Part shown: positions 18,439 to 28,122 of the stretch, one piece after another
Layout: the number at the start of each line of letters is the position of its first letter
How positions within the stretch are numbered: position 1 is the stretch's first letter
Origin: Flavobacteriales bacterium
GTDB lineage: Bacteria; Bacteroidota; Bacteroidia; Flavobacteriales_D; Sanyastnellaceae
Assembly (NCBI GenBank): GCA_947452685.1
Contig: CANGEF010000002.1
Location: forward strand, 1 to 46,541
Direction of reading: 5' to 3'
Length of the DNA: 46,541 bases
Translations under genes and position numbers: made by a program
Notes under the pieces: model-generated
Database searches by the model: none
Seen by the model: only the letters and a program-made list of their open reading frames with translations
What the model was told of the DNA's origin: nothing

Positions 18439-20706
18439 ATGAGTCAAGTATTCGACCTAGACATGATTAAAAGCCACTACAGCAGACTTGCTGAACGAGT
18501 GGAAAGCGCAAGAAAAGTTGTTGGAAAACCATTAACGCTAAGCGAGAAAATTCTTTACTCACATCTTTGGGAAGGCTCAACTGACGTGGCTTTCGAGCGC
18601 GGAAATTCATATGTAGATTTCGCTCCAGACCGTGTAGCTATGCAAGACGCTACGGCACAAATGGCGCTGTTGCAATTCATGCAAGCAGGGAGAAAAAAAG
18701 TTGCTGTTCCTTCTACTGTTCACTGCGACCATTTGATACAAGCTCGTGTGGGTTCTACCACCGACTTGAGTGATTCATTGATTAAAAACAACGAAGTATT
18801 CAATTTCCTTTCAACCATTTCAACCAAATATGGAATTGGTTTTTGGAAACCTGGTGCTGGTATCATTCACCAAGTGGTGCTTGAAAACTATGCCTTTCCT
18901 GGCGGATTAATGATTGGAACCGATTCACATACCGTGAATGCCGGCGGATTGGGAATGATTGCTATTGGTGTGGGTGGTGCAGATGCTATGGACGTTATGG
19001 CCGGCATGGCTTGGGAATTGAAATTCCCGAAATTGATCGGTATTAAACTGACTGGAAAATTAAGCGGCTGGTGTTCTGCTAAAGACGTTATTTTGAAAGT
19101 AGCTGGAATTCTGACCGTGAAAGGTGGAACCGGTTGCATTGTAGAATATTTCGGTGAAGGTGCTACTTCGTTGTCTTGCACCGGTAAAGGAACCATCTGC
19201 AACATGGGTGCTGAAATTGGAGCAACCACTTCAACCTTCGGTTACGATGACAGCATGGAGAAATACTTGCGCTCTACCGGTCGTCCGGAAGTGGCAGATC
19301 TTGCGAACAACATTCGCGAACACTTAACTGGAGATGCTGAAGTATACGCAAATCCTGAAATGTATTTCGATCAAGTTTTAGAAATTAACTTAGACGAATT
19401 AGAGCCATACATCAACGGTCCTTTCACTCCAGACTTGGCTACGCCAATTTCAAAAATGAAAGAAGCTGCTGCGGCAAACGACTGGCCTACCAAGGTTGAA
19501 GCTGGACTTATTGGTTCATGTACCAACAGTTCTTATGAAGATATTTCACGCGCAGCATCGTTAGCGAAGCAAGCGGCTGAAAAAGGAATGGAGCCGAAAG
19601 CTGAATTCAGCATTACGCCTGGTTCAGAGAAAGTTCGTTTTACCATTGAGCGTGACGGATTTATTGAAACGTTCTCGAAGATTGGCGCGAAAGTATTCGC
19701 GAACGCTTGCGGACCATGCATTGGCATGTGGGCAAGAGCCGGTGCCGAAAAGAAAGAACGCAACACCATTGTGCATTCATTCAACAGAAACTTCTCTGCA
19801 CGTCAAGACGGAAATCCGAATACACTCGCATTCGTTGCTTCTCCAGAAATAACAACGGCATTGGCCATTGCCGGAGACTTAACGTTCAATCCACTTACCG
19901 ATTCATTAACGAATTCGAAAGGAGAGCAAGTGATGTTCGATGCTCCAACCGGATATGAATTACCGCCACTTGGATTCGATGTGAAAGATGCAGGTTACCA
20001 AGCCCCTGCTGAAGATGGAAGTGCAATTGAAATTGCTGTTGCACCTGACAGCGAGCGCTTGCAATTACTTGCTCCATTCGCAGATTGGGACGGACACAAC
20101 ATTGAGAACGCACGTGTCTTGATTAAAGCAAAAGGAAAATGCACAACAGATCATATTTCTATGGCTGGACAATGGTTGCGTTTCCGTGGTCACTTAGACA
20201 ACATTGCAAACAACACCCTAATTGGAGCAACCAACTTCTTCAACGGAGAACAGAATAAAGTGAAAAATCAAATCACCGGTGAATACGCTGAAGTACCTAC
20301 CGTACAACGCGCTTACAAAGCTGCAGGTATTCCGTCTATTGTTGTAGGCGATCAGAATTACGGTGAAGGTTCTTCACGCGAACACGCTGCCATGCAACCA
20401 CGTCACTTAGGTGTTCGAGCAATACTTGTAAAGAGCTTCGCGCGTATTCACGAAACAAATTTGAAGAAACAAGGAATGCTAGCGCTCACTTTCGCTAATG
20501 AAGCAGACTACGATAAAATTCAAGAAAACGATAAAATCAATTTCGTTGATTTGGTGAATTTCACAGCTGGAAAACCTTTGACATTGGAGTTGGTTCATGA
20601 AGATGGGTCGAAAGAAAACATTCTTGTAAACCACACCTACAACGATCAACAAATTGAATGGTTCAAAGCAGGCGGCGCCTTAAACCTAATAAGAAAATCA
20701 CTTTAA
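18439..20706 (+). CDS. acn: Aconitate hydratase (mitochondrial-type)
   Basis: [60 protein letters not shown]. Confidence 0.96.
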   Translation: MSQVFDLDMIKSHYSRLAERVESARKVVGKPLTLSEKILYSHLWEGSTDVAFERGNSYVDFAPDRVAMQDATAQMALLQFMQAGRKKVAVPSTVHCDHLIQARVGSTTDLSDSLIKNNEVFNFLSTISTKYGIGFWKPGAGIIHQVVLENYAFPGGLMIGTDSHTVNAGGLGMIAIGVGGADAMDVMAGMAWELKFPKLIGIKLTGKLSGWCSAKDVILKVAGILTVKGGTGCIVEYFGEGATSLSCTGKGTICNMGAEIGATTSTFGYDDSMEKYLRSTGRPEVADLANNIREHLTGDAEVYANPEMYFDQVLEINLDELEPYINGPFTPDLATPISKMKEAAAANDWPTKVEAGLIGSCTNSSYEDISRAASLAKQAAEKGMEPKAEFSITPGSEKVRFTIERDGFIETFSKIGAKVFANACGPCIGMWARAGAEKKERNTIVHSFNRNFSARQDGNPNTLAFVASPEITTALAIAGDLTFNPLTDSLTNSKGEQVMFDAPTGYELPPLGFDVKDAGYQAPAEDGSAIEIAVAPDSERLQLLAPFADWDGHNIENARVLIKAKGKCTTDHISMAGQWLRFRGHLDNIANNTLIGATNFFNGEQNKVKNQITGEYAEVPTVQRAYKAAGIPSIVVGDQNYGEGSSREHAAMQPRHLGVRAILVKSFARIHETNLKKQGMLALTFANEADYDKIQENDKINFVDLVNFTAGKPLTLELVHEDGSKENILVNHTYNDQQIEWFKAGGALNLIRKSL

Positions 20707-20710
20707 AAAT

Positions 20711-20741
20711 AAAAAAAGGGACTTGTTAAAGTCCTTTTTTT
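20711..20741 (+). terminator. Intrinsic terminator after aconitase
   Basis: GGACTT...AAGTCC hairpin followed by a long T tract. Confidence 0.85.
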
Positions 20742-20755
20742 TTAATCTTCGCACT

Positions 20756-21133
20756 ATGAAAAATCTATTGTATCTCTTTCTTGCTTTAACACTCTTCGCA
20801 TGCGGAAACGCCACGCCAAACGCTGAAGCAACTCCTTCTGCTACCACGAATACAGTGGTAGACGGAACAAACAAAACGGAAGCAGTTCTTTCAATAAGTG
20901 GAATGACTTGCGCTGCCGGTTGTGGTGGGAAAATTCAAAAAGAACTGCAAGGAATTAAAGGAGTTGTTGCAACTTCATTGGATTTCGTTGAAGATCGAGA
21001 TGTGAATGTTGTGAAGGTGGAATTCGATCCGAATGTGGTGAAAGAAACAGACATGACAAATATCGTTAACACCATTGCCGATGGTCAATACCATGTTGTG
21101 AAAGCTGAAATAATTTCGCACAAAGCTTCCTAA
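20756..21133 (+). CDS. Lipoprotein with heavy-metal-associated (HMA) domain
   Basis: Lipobox LTLFACGN; HMA fold with SISGMTCAAGCGGKIQKEL. ATG at 20756, because the ORF-track start (20723) lies in the terminator. Confidence 0.85.
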   Translation: MKNLLYLFLALTLFACGNATPNAEATPSATTNTVVDGTNKTEAVLSISGMTCAAGCGGKIQKELQGIKGVVATSLDFVEDRDVNVVKVEFDPNVVKETDMTNIVNTIADGQYHVVKAEIISHKAS

Positions 21134-22179
21134 TGTCAACCCTTCAACAAACAAAAAAAAGACTGAACGCAGCAGGCAAGATTGGTCTCGTCTGCATGTT
21201 CTTAATCATTATTGCAGGCAGTTTCGTGCGCATCACCGGCAGCGGAATGGGTTGTCCAGATTGGCCAAAATGTTTTGGCTATTACATTCCGCCCACTGAT
21301 ATTTCAACCGTTCAATTGGAAGAAGGAAGAGCCTATTCCAAAGGTCAAATGGTCATTTATCATGATACCCTTTGGATAGCGCAACAAAACTTCAACTACA
21401 CATCTGAATTCTGGAAAACCAATATCGGAAAAGAAGCTGCACTGAAAGTTTATCCCAAGCATCAATACGCAGAATTCAATGCGTTTCACACTTGGACCGA
21501 ATACATCAACCGTCTTCTAACAGGCTTACTTGGGTTGCCCATTTTAGTCATGGTGTTTCTTTCAATGCTGTACTACAAAAAATCAAATGACTATTGGCCT
21601 GTTCTTTATTCTGTATTTGCCATTGTCATGATTCTTTTTGAAGCGTGGTTGGGGAAGATGGTGGTTGACAAAAATTTGAATACTTCAACCATTACTTTAC
21701 ACATGGTAGGGTCATTGGGAATCTTACTGAGTTTGCTCTTTCTCATTCGCAGAACCAGCGAAAAAGCTACTTACCACATTCCACCTGTTCTTCGAAAAGC
21801 ACTCTCTTTTTTCTTCATCATTCACTTGGTTCAACTTTTACTGGGAACCCAGGTAAGAGAGTCTGTTGATTTACTTCTTGAAAATGGTGTTGGAAGAAAT
21901 ATTCTCATAGACAATTTGCCCGTTGGATTTAAAATACACCGAAGCTTTTCCATCTTAATTGTTATTTTGGCAACCATAATGTACTTCCAATACAAGCGTT
22001 TGGACATTAAACCAAGAAAATTTTCCTTCTTGTTTATTGTTCTTGTATTTGAAATACTCTTCGGTGTAAGCCTTGCCTATCTAGGGTTACCGATTGCCCT
22101 TCAGCCTTTACATTTGCTTTTTTCGATCATCCTTTTCGCTCTGAGCGGAATGTTATTGTTGGAATCGAAAAAGAAATAA
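21133..22179 (+). CDS. ctaA: COX15/CtaA family heme A synthase
   Basis: IIAGSFVRITGSGMGCPDWPKCFG, FNAFHTWTEYINRL, HxxG/TM pattern; start codon overlaps upstream stop (TAATG). Confidence 0.9.
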   Translation: MSTLQQTKKRLNAAGKIGLVCMFLIIIAGSFVRITGSGMGCPDWPKCFGYYIPPTDISTVQLEEGRAYSKGQMVIYHDTLWIAQQNFNYTSEFWKTNIGKEAALKVYPKHQYAEFNAFHTWTEYINRLLTGLLGLPILVMVFLSMLYYKKSNDYWPVLYSVFAIVMILFEAWLGKMVVDKNLNTSTITLHMVGSLGILLSLLFLIRRTSEKATYHIPPVLRKALSFFFIIHLVQLLLGTQVRESVDLLLENGVGRNILIDNLPVGFKIHRSFSILIVILATIMYFQYKRLDIKPRKFSFLFIVLVFEILFGVSLAYLGLPIALQPLHLLFSIILFALSGMLLLESKKK

Positions 22180-22252
22180 ACACTTCATTTATTTTTTAAC
22201 ATTTCCTAATTTACTTTGGTCGACGATTATCTTTGACCTTTGCAATTGGGAA

Positions 22253-23638
22253 ATGAAAGGTATATGCTTTTTGCTTTGGTTCACTTTTTATTGCTTGATT
22301 TCAAGTGCTCAGGAAAGTATGCCATTACGTTTGAAGCAAATTAAGCCCAATCGCTCGCTAGTTAATTTCCTGTCGTTAGATACCCTTCAACAATCTAAGC
22401 CTAATTTCAATTACGAACTTATTCTTTCTCATGGAAAATGGTATGCAGTCGGCAATGGAGACGGCCAAGTTTTCACACCTGAAAACGAAGCATGGAAAAG
22501 AATTGACAAGACTCGTTTAGAAGGATACCATTACAGTGCTTTCTTATTCGATTGCAATGGAACCCTTATGAAGTATGGCGGATACGGCTTCTGGAGAACT
22601 CATGGAATGTTTGTGTACTTCCATGAACCAAGTGGCGACTGGCAAATTCAACCCAGCGATCGTGACCTTCCGTTTAGTGGCAAGCTTGCTTACTTCAGCA
22701 GAAAAGAAAACAGTCTCTACTCGTTTGGCAATTTCATTTTTAATCAATCGATGAGCGAAGAGAAAAAATTTCTCGACAGCCTTTACCGAATTGATTTACT
22801 TACCATGAAATGGAAGAACCTTGGAAAGCTCAATTACGCGCTAATAGATAAGTATCACCTGCATTACCGACTGAATACGTTAGCTAACAATTCCGGATGT
22901 TTTGTCTTACCCATTAGCTCCGATTCAACTGCCATTTTTTTGAATTTCACAACACTTGAATATTCCATTTACAATTCAAAAAATAATCCGCGACTTTTTT
23001 ATTTTTTCCGAGAATTGCCTTTGAATCAACAAGCCTTTTCTGACAATTACGGATTGAAAATTCTTGCTACAGATTCCATTGACATTCTAGATTCTATTTC
23101 ATGGAGCGAAGCACTTGCTCAACCGTTGGAAACTTCCAATCTAGTCGACCCGCCAACAACCACGGTTGCCTTCAAGTATTATCTCATTCTAAGCGCAATT
23201 GGACTAACGTTCGGAGTCCTTCTTCTCCTGTATTTGTACAAACGAAAAAAAACAGCACTGGGAAAAACACAAATTCAAAGCGCTCTGACCTATTCAAAAA
23301 CACTTGACCTGACTATTTCCAACACAATCATCTTCCAAGGGGCCATGTATCCAATTGATTCTGAAGATTACTTTGTGATTCAAAAACTTTCGCTTCAAGA
23401 TGCTTCAACCATTGATTTAAACGACTGGCTTCAATTAGAAAATAAGCAGCCCGAAAATCAAAAGAAGCAACGCGCTGAATGGATTAAGCGTATGAATTCA
23501 TTTTTTAATTCAATCGGTTTTAAGGAAGAAGCTTTTCTTCGAGAAAGACAGGAAACAGATAAGCGCATGTTTGTATACAAAATGAACAGCATCCTTAAAG
23601 GAAACACAGAACACGAAAATACACCTTCCGAAAAATAG
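22253..23638 (+). CDS. Uncharacterised membrane protein: signal peptide, kelch-like exterior domain, one TM helix, cytosolic C-terminal domain
   Basis: Continuous 461-aa ORF; hydrophobic start; TM YYLILSAIGLTFGVLLLLYLYKRKK; no family recognised. Confidence 0.8.
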   Translation: MKGICFLLWFTFYCLISSAQESMPLRLKQIKPNRSLVNFLSLDTLQQSKPNFNYELILSHGKWYAVGNGDGQVFTPENEAWKRIDKTRLEGYHYSAFLFDCNGTLMKYGGYGFWRTHGMFVYFHEPSGDWQIQPSDRDLPFSGKLAYFSRKENSLYSFGNFIFNQSMSEEKKFLDSLYRIDLLTMKWKNLGKLNYALIDKYHLHYRLNTLANNSGCFVLPISSDSTAIFLNFTTLEYSIYNSKNNPRLFYFFRELPLNQQAFSDNYGLKILATDSIDILDSISWSEALAQPLETSNLVDPPTTTVAFKYYLILSAIGLTFGVLLLLYLYKRKKTALGKTQIQSALTYSKTLDLTISNTIIFQGAMYPIDSEDYFVIQKLSLQDASTIDLNDWLQLENKQPENQKKQRAEWIKRMNSFFNSIGFKEEAFLRERQETDKRMFVYKMNSILKGNTEHENTPSEK

Positions 23639-23792
23639 GTGAATCAGTCAAAACCACTCTTAACTTCAAGTAATTCATTTTCAAAATTTTAAATTCATGA
23701 AATAGGTGAAGAGTGGAACGGCCACCCAATTCACGCGAATTCTGTAGCGAACGCTTTTGCAAAGCAATTCATTTGCGCCAATACTTTTTGAA

Positions 23793-24158
23793 ATGAATCG
23801 CGTACAGGAAATTAAACATTGGCTGCAAGAAGGCAATCTCTACCGAGCGGAAAAGGCTATTCAAAACTGTCATAATGATCTGAAGCCCGAGGAAAAGGAA
23901 GAATTCGAAACCCTTTTAAATGAAATCAGTGTAAGACATTACAGATTACTTGCTGGCAAGGCTGTTCTTTCCAAAGATGAAACTTTACTGAAAATTTGCA
24001 TACAAAAACTAAAGGAAAAGAAGGCTCCGGTTGAAGGACTTCAAAACGCTCTCGATCAAATTATTTCCAATCGCAGGACTGCTCGATTTCAAAAATTTCT
24101 GATGATTATTTTCGGATTAATTACGATTGTATTTTCAGCTTTGTTCTTTCTGAACTAA
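23793..24158 (+). CDS. Small predicted alpha-helical protein with C-terminal membrane anchor
   Basis: MNRVQEIKHWLQEGNLYRAEKAIQNC... ending FLMIIFGLITIVFSALFFLN; ATG at 23793 within the 23757 ORF. Confidence 0.65.
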   Translation: MNRVQEIKHWLQEGNLYRAEKAIQNCHNDLKPEEKEEFETLLNEISVRHYRLLAGKAVLSKDETLLKICIQKLKEKKAPVEGLQNALDQIISNRRTARFQKFLMIIFGLITIVFSALFFLN

Positions 24159-25120
24159 TCCTTTTTCTTGGAAGTATCTAAAAGCGTATCCATACCCATC
24201 ATCTGCTTCATTACTTTTTGCATTCCATCAGGCGACCCGTCTAAAAACAAGACATTGCCTTTTCCATATTCCGCGAAATTCTTAATGGCTTCGGTCCACA
24301 TGGAAAACATAATCATTGAAGTATCTAAGTTCGCTTGCTGCATTTCTCTTGCTGCGTTTTGCATACCCTTAGCCACCTCTTCTCTGAACAACGCAACTCC
24401 CTGACCTCTCAATTGCGCAGCTTCTCTTTCCGCTTGCGCGGCAATCTTAATCGCATTTCCATCTGCTTCTGCTGCCTTTGTCTTCGTAATCAACAAGGCT
24501 TGACCTTCATTCTCTGCTGCTGCCTTCAAATTGCTTGAAGCCACAACCTGGCTCATCGAACGCATTACGGCTTCATCGAACGTAATGTCGTTAATCTGTA
24601 AATCGTGCAAATGATATCCCCATTCTTCAATGACATTATCGATTTGTTCTTTCACATGATCAATGATTTCATTGCGAAGAGAAAGAACTTCTGCTTGTTT
24701 TTTCGTGGCAACAAATGCACGAATATTTCCTTCAATGGTTCGAATTAAAGCTTGCATCAAGCTCTTTTCATCTATGAACTTGAAGGCAACTTTTTTAATA
24801 CTCTCTTCTGCATCGTTCTGAACAGAAAACAAAAGCATACTTTTAAAATAAACATTGGCTTGATCAATGGTTACCGCTTGAAACTCCAATTCCACCGAAC
24901 GATTCTGTGTTGAAATTCGTTTGAATATAGTTTCAACAAATGGAATCAGCAGGTTCAATCCTGGACGAATTACGCGACGGTATTTTCCAAAAACAGTAAC
25001 AACGGCAACATTTCCCTGTTGAACCGTTTTCAATCCAGAGAAAATAAGTAGCGCAGCAATTGCGAGTAAAATGTATAATGGCATGTTCTTTTTTTTACGA
25101 ATGTATCTAAACAATTTCAA
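24155..25120 (-). CDS. SPFH/band 7 domain protein (stomatin/prohibitin-like)
   Basis: N-terminal TM, QQGNVAVVTVFGKYRRVIRPGLNLLIPFVE, Ala/Glu-rich coiled coil EREAAQLRGQGVA. Confidence 0.9.
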   Translation of the reverse strand: MKLFRYIRKKKNMPLYILLAIAALLIFSGLKTVQQGNVAVVTVFGKYRRVIRPGLNLLIPFVETIFKRISTQNRSVELEFQAVTIDQANVYFKSMLLFSVQNDAEESIKKVAFKFIDEKSLMQALIRTIEGNIRAFVATKKQAEVLSLRNEIIDHVKEQIDNVIEEWGYHLHDLQINDITFDEAVMRSMSQVVASSNLKAAAENEGQALLITKTKAAEADGNAIKIAAQAEREAAQLRGQGVALFREEVAKGMQNAAREMQQANLDTSMIMFSMWTEAIKNFAEYGKGNVLFLDGSPDGMQKVMKQMMGMDTLLDTSKKKD

Positions 25121-25168
25121 TTATATCAGAATCCAAGCATTTCACTCTAAAAAAGTGTAATTTTGAGC

Positions 25169-25663
25169 ATGCAGAATTCCGAACTACTCAACTCAGAAGA
25201 AATAGAGCAAAAGTTAACGCGCATGGCTTATGAAATAGCCGAGCGTCACTACACAGAGAAGAATATAGTCTTTATTGGTATTGAAGAAAACGGAGCTGCT
25301 GTTTCGAAAAGACTCTTTGAATTGGTGAAAGAAATTGTGACTATACCTTGTGAAATCAGTAGCATTCAACTTTCAAAAGACCACCCCATTGGAAGTGCAA
25401 AACTTTCATCTCCCCTTTCACTCAAAAACAAATGTGTTGTACTCATAGATGATGTCTTCAACTCTGGAAGCACACTTATGCACGCCGCATCATTCCTTGT
25501 TTCGCAAGATATTCATCGCCTAACTACAGCGGTGTTAGTGGAACGAAAGCACCGAAGATTTCCCATCAAAGCGGACTTCGTTGGATTGAAATTGTCGACC
25601 ACACTGAAGGAACATGTGACTGTGAGTATGGACGGAAAAAATTCTTCCGTGACGATTCGTTAA
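25169..25663 (+). CDS. Phosphoribosyltransferase (PyrR-like)
   Basis: PRPP-binding motif CVVLIDDVFNSGSTLMHA; PyrR-like C-terminus (AVLVERKHRRFPIKADFVGLKLSTTLKEHVTV). Confidence 0.88.
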   Translation: MQNSELLNSEEIEQKLTRMAYEIAERHYTEKNIVFIGIEENGAAVSKRLFELVKEIVTIPCEISSIQLSKDHPIGSAKLSSPLSLKNKCVVLIDDVFNSGSTLMHAASFLVSQDIHRLTTAVLVERKHRRFPIKADFVGLKLSTTLKEHVTVSMDGKNSSVTIR

Positions 25664-27942
25664 TTTAACTCGAAGACGAAATTTATCATGTAGTTTCTTC
25701 CCGCTTGCGGATAGTAAAATCGCTCTGTTACAGGGCTTCCATATATGTATGAATAAGCGTATCCGTTGCTCGAATACATTCGATTCAAAACATTGTTTGC
25801 CCAAAAAGTAATCTTCATCGAAGAGCCGTTTGCTCTTTTTTCAGTCCACTGAATTCCCATATCGCTGACTGCAAACGCTGTTAAAACAGCACTGCTACTT
25901 CCCGTATTATCCAGGTGTTGCTTTCCTACAAACTTCTCATTGAACAAAAGATTCAATTGTCTTCTTTTCCATTCCGTTGACAACATCTTGTAATCTGCAT
26001 TCAAAGCTGCAATCATATTCGGACTAAAAGCAATATCGGTAGTACCGCGCGATACAACTTCTTCAGCATACGTATCGTAATTGAAAACACGCTCGTTAAA
26101 ATCTAAAATTTTGTTTTCGCTTAACGTAATGTTTCCACCAACTTTCAATTTTCGTGAAAGATTTGCTGAAGCACTAAACTCAATTCCCTTTCTGTAAGAC
26201 TTAGCAACATTGGTTCTCAGCGGAGCACCCACATCGTTCAAGGCTCCTGTTAAAACAAGTTGATTGGTGTAATTCATTATATATGCATTGACATCGAAAA
26301 GAATTTTCTTCCCATTTCCAAAATGAAGTCCAGCCTCATAATCGGTCATGTATTCATTCTTCGGAAAATTTCCAGGTGCAGCATCCACATAATCACTTCT
26401 GTTCGGCTCTTTGCCTGAATGTGCAACAGATGCATAAACAGAAAAAGATTTACCTATGAAATAACGCAAACCAATTTTCGGATTCAAGAATTTACTCGTC
26501 ACATTTACGTCATATGAACGTTGATCGTTGTCTACGCCTTTCGTGTTGTATGCTACATAGCGGGCTTGAATATCTGCATTCACAATGAATTTCTCTGGAA
26601 CAAATGCCCATTCCATTTTTGAAAATGCATTCACATCGTATTTGTCTGATTGACCGTAATAATATTGATGATCGACTACAAAAATTAACGGGTCTCCAGT
26701 GGCAATGACTCTTCCGTAATGCTGACCGTTGTAGTGGTTCGCGCCAACTCCGAAAGTACTCGTGAAATTATTTTTCTTGAAAACATACGAACCGGTAACA
26801 CCATAAAAATTGTTATTCAACCATCTACGCGTAACCAAATTTGTAGTGTTAATGGTGTCTCCGTTGATTATATTCGGAAGCATGTTGTAACTGGCTACTT
26901 CCTGATCAACTTTAAACTGCTCGAAATATCCTTGTCCGTGCGTGAAGTGAAATGCGGTTCTGAATTCATGCGTTGCGCCATTTTTTTTCTTCGAAGAAAA
27001 ATAATGCGCTTGCGCGTGATGCTGCGCGTAGTTGTCTATTTCATTTTCGTAGAGATAGGCGTTGTACGTTCTTCCTGAATTCAACAAATTGTTAATGTCG
27101 GCTTGCGAAGAACCATTGCGTGCGGCAAAAGCTAGAATGTCTGCAGTGGTGCCGTAAAGTTTTTCGAACGGTGTTCCGTTCCACGCTTGGTAGGTATTTT
27201 CCTTTCCACCAAAAACAAAAAACGTTAATTCCTTCGAACGATTTTCTTCCTGAAGAATATTCAATTTTCCCTTCGTGAAGTAGGAAAATAATTTTGTCTC
27301 TGCGCGATCTATGTATCCCTTTGACGCAATACTACTCATTCTCGCGTTCAACTCGAACTTCTTTCCAATCTTACTTCCCAATTCCAATGTTGCTTTCGTA
27401 GCACCAAAAGAACCAATACCATATTTTATCCGAACGAAATTCTTTTCCAAATGTGCATCGGTATCTATGTGTATGCTTCCACCGAAAGAACCTGTTCCGT
27501 TCGCCGAAGTTCCTATTCCGCGTTGAATTTGAATGTTCGAACTGGAAGACGCTAAGTCAGGCGTGTTCACCCAAAACACTTGCTGACTCTCAGGATCATT
27601 GAGTGGAACGCCATTGATGGAAACGTTCACGCGCGTGGGATCACTTCCGCGGATCCACAAACCTGTGTATCCAATTCCATTTCCAGCATCTGAAGTAACG
27701 GTCAACGAAGGCGTAAATCTTAAAAGAAAAGGAAGATCAACACCTGTGTTAATCTTTTCAATGTCCTTCGGCTGAAGGTTTGTCAATGCGAAAGGAGCGG
27801 TGTTATTCGCCGACCAAACATCGCGAATACTCACAGCGTCGAGCACAAAATTTGGAACAACCGTCGTGTCTATTTTTTCTTGCGCAAATAAACTTGACGC
27901 AACAAAAAGCGCAGCACAAACAAAAATAATTTTCTTAAACAT
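25660..27942 (-). CDS. TonB-dependent receptor, putative thiamin-related outer-membrane transporter
   Basis: Plug domain (VDLPFLLRFTPSLTVTSDAGNGIGYTGLWIRGSDPTRVNVSINGVPLNDPESQ) and beta-barrel; ATG at 27942 (MFKKIIFVCAALFVASSLFAQ). Preceded by a TPP riboswitch. Confidence 0.92.
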   Translation of the reverse strand: MFKKIIFVCAALFVASSLFAQEKIDTTVVPNFVLDAVSIRDVWSANNTAPFALTNLQPKDIEKINTGVDLPFLLRFTPSLTVTSDAGNGIGYTGLWIRGSDPTRVNVSINGVPLNDPESQQVFWVNTPDLASSSSNIQIQRGIGTSANGTGSFGGSIHIDTDAHLEKNFVRIKYGIGSFGATKATLELGSKIGKKFELNARMSSIASKGYIDRAETKLFSYFTKGKLNILQEENRSKELTFFVFGGKENTYQAWNGTPFEKLYGTTADILAFAARNGSSQADINNLLNSGRTYNAYLYENEIDNYAQHHAQAHYFSSKKKNGATHEFRTAFHFTHGQGYFEQFKVDQEVASYNMLPNIINGDTINTTNLVTRRWLNNNFYGVTGSYVFKKNNFTSTFGVGANHYNGQHYGRVIATGDPLIFVVDHQYYYGQSDKYDVNAFSKMEWAFVPEKFIVNADIQARYVAYNTKGVDNDQRSYDVNVTSKFLNPKIGLRYFIGKSFSVYASVAHSGKEPNRSDYVDAAPGNFPKNEYMTDYEAGLHFGNGKKILFDVNAYIMNYTNQLVLTGALNDVGAPLRTNVAKSYRKGIEFSASANLSRKLKVGGNITLSENKILDFNERVFNYDTYAEEVVSRGTTDIAFSPNMIAALNADYKMLSTEWKRRQLNLLFNEKFVGKQHLDNTGSSSAVLTAFAVSDMGIQWTEKRANGSSMKITFWANNVLNRMYSSNGYAYSYIYGSPVTERFYYPQAGRNYMINFVFELN

Positions 27943-27965
27943 GTCTTTTAATTTATGCGCACGAC

Positions 27966-28081
27966 AGGGGTTGCGGTGCACGTTGTTCATCTTTTCCTTG
28001 GCGGCATTACCCGCCCAGGTTCCTCTTGTTCTGAAACAAGAAGGGTCTAATCTCAGCCATTTTTTTTCGAATGGCACCCCT
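27966..28081 (-). promoter_or_regulatory. TPP riboswitch (THI element)
   Basis: Minus strand: AGGGGTGCC...GGCTGAGATTAGACCC...GAACCTGGGCGGGTAATGCC...ACCGCAACCCCT; P1 pairing AGGGGT/ACCCCT closes the element. Confidence 0.95.
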
Positions 28082-28122
28082 ATGAGAACGGCGCAAATAT
28101 AGAAAGGTATTACCTTAGACAA

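Noticed and set aside
18888-19229. 113-aa minus-strand ORF within aconitase
   Set aside because: Fully antisense to a strongly conserved CDS, no signal or recognisable motif.
24155-25120. SPFH gene plus neighbours as a possible membrane-scaffold defence island
   Set aside because: No nuclease, toxin, NTPase effector or mobile-element signature nearby; surrounding genes are ordinary.
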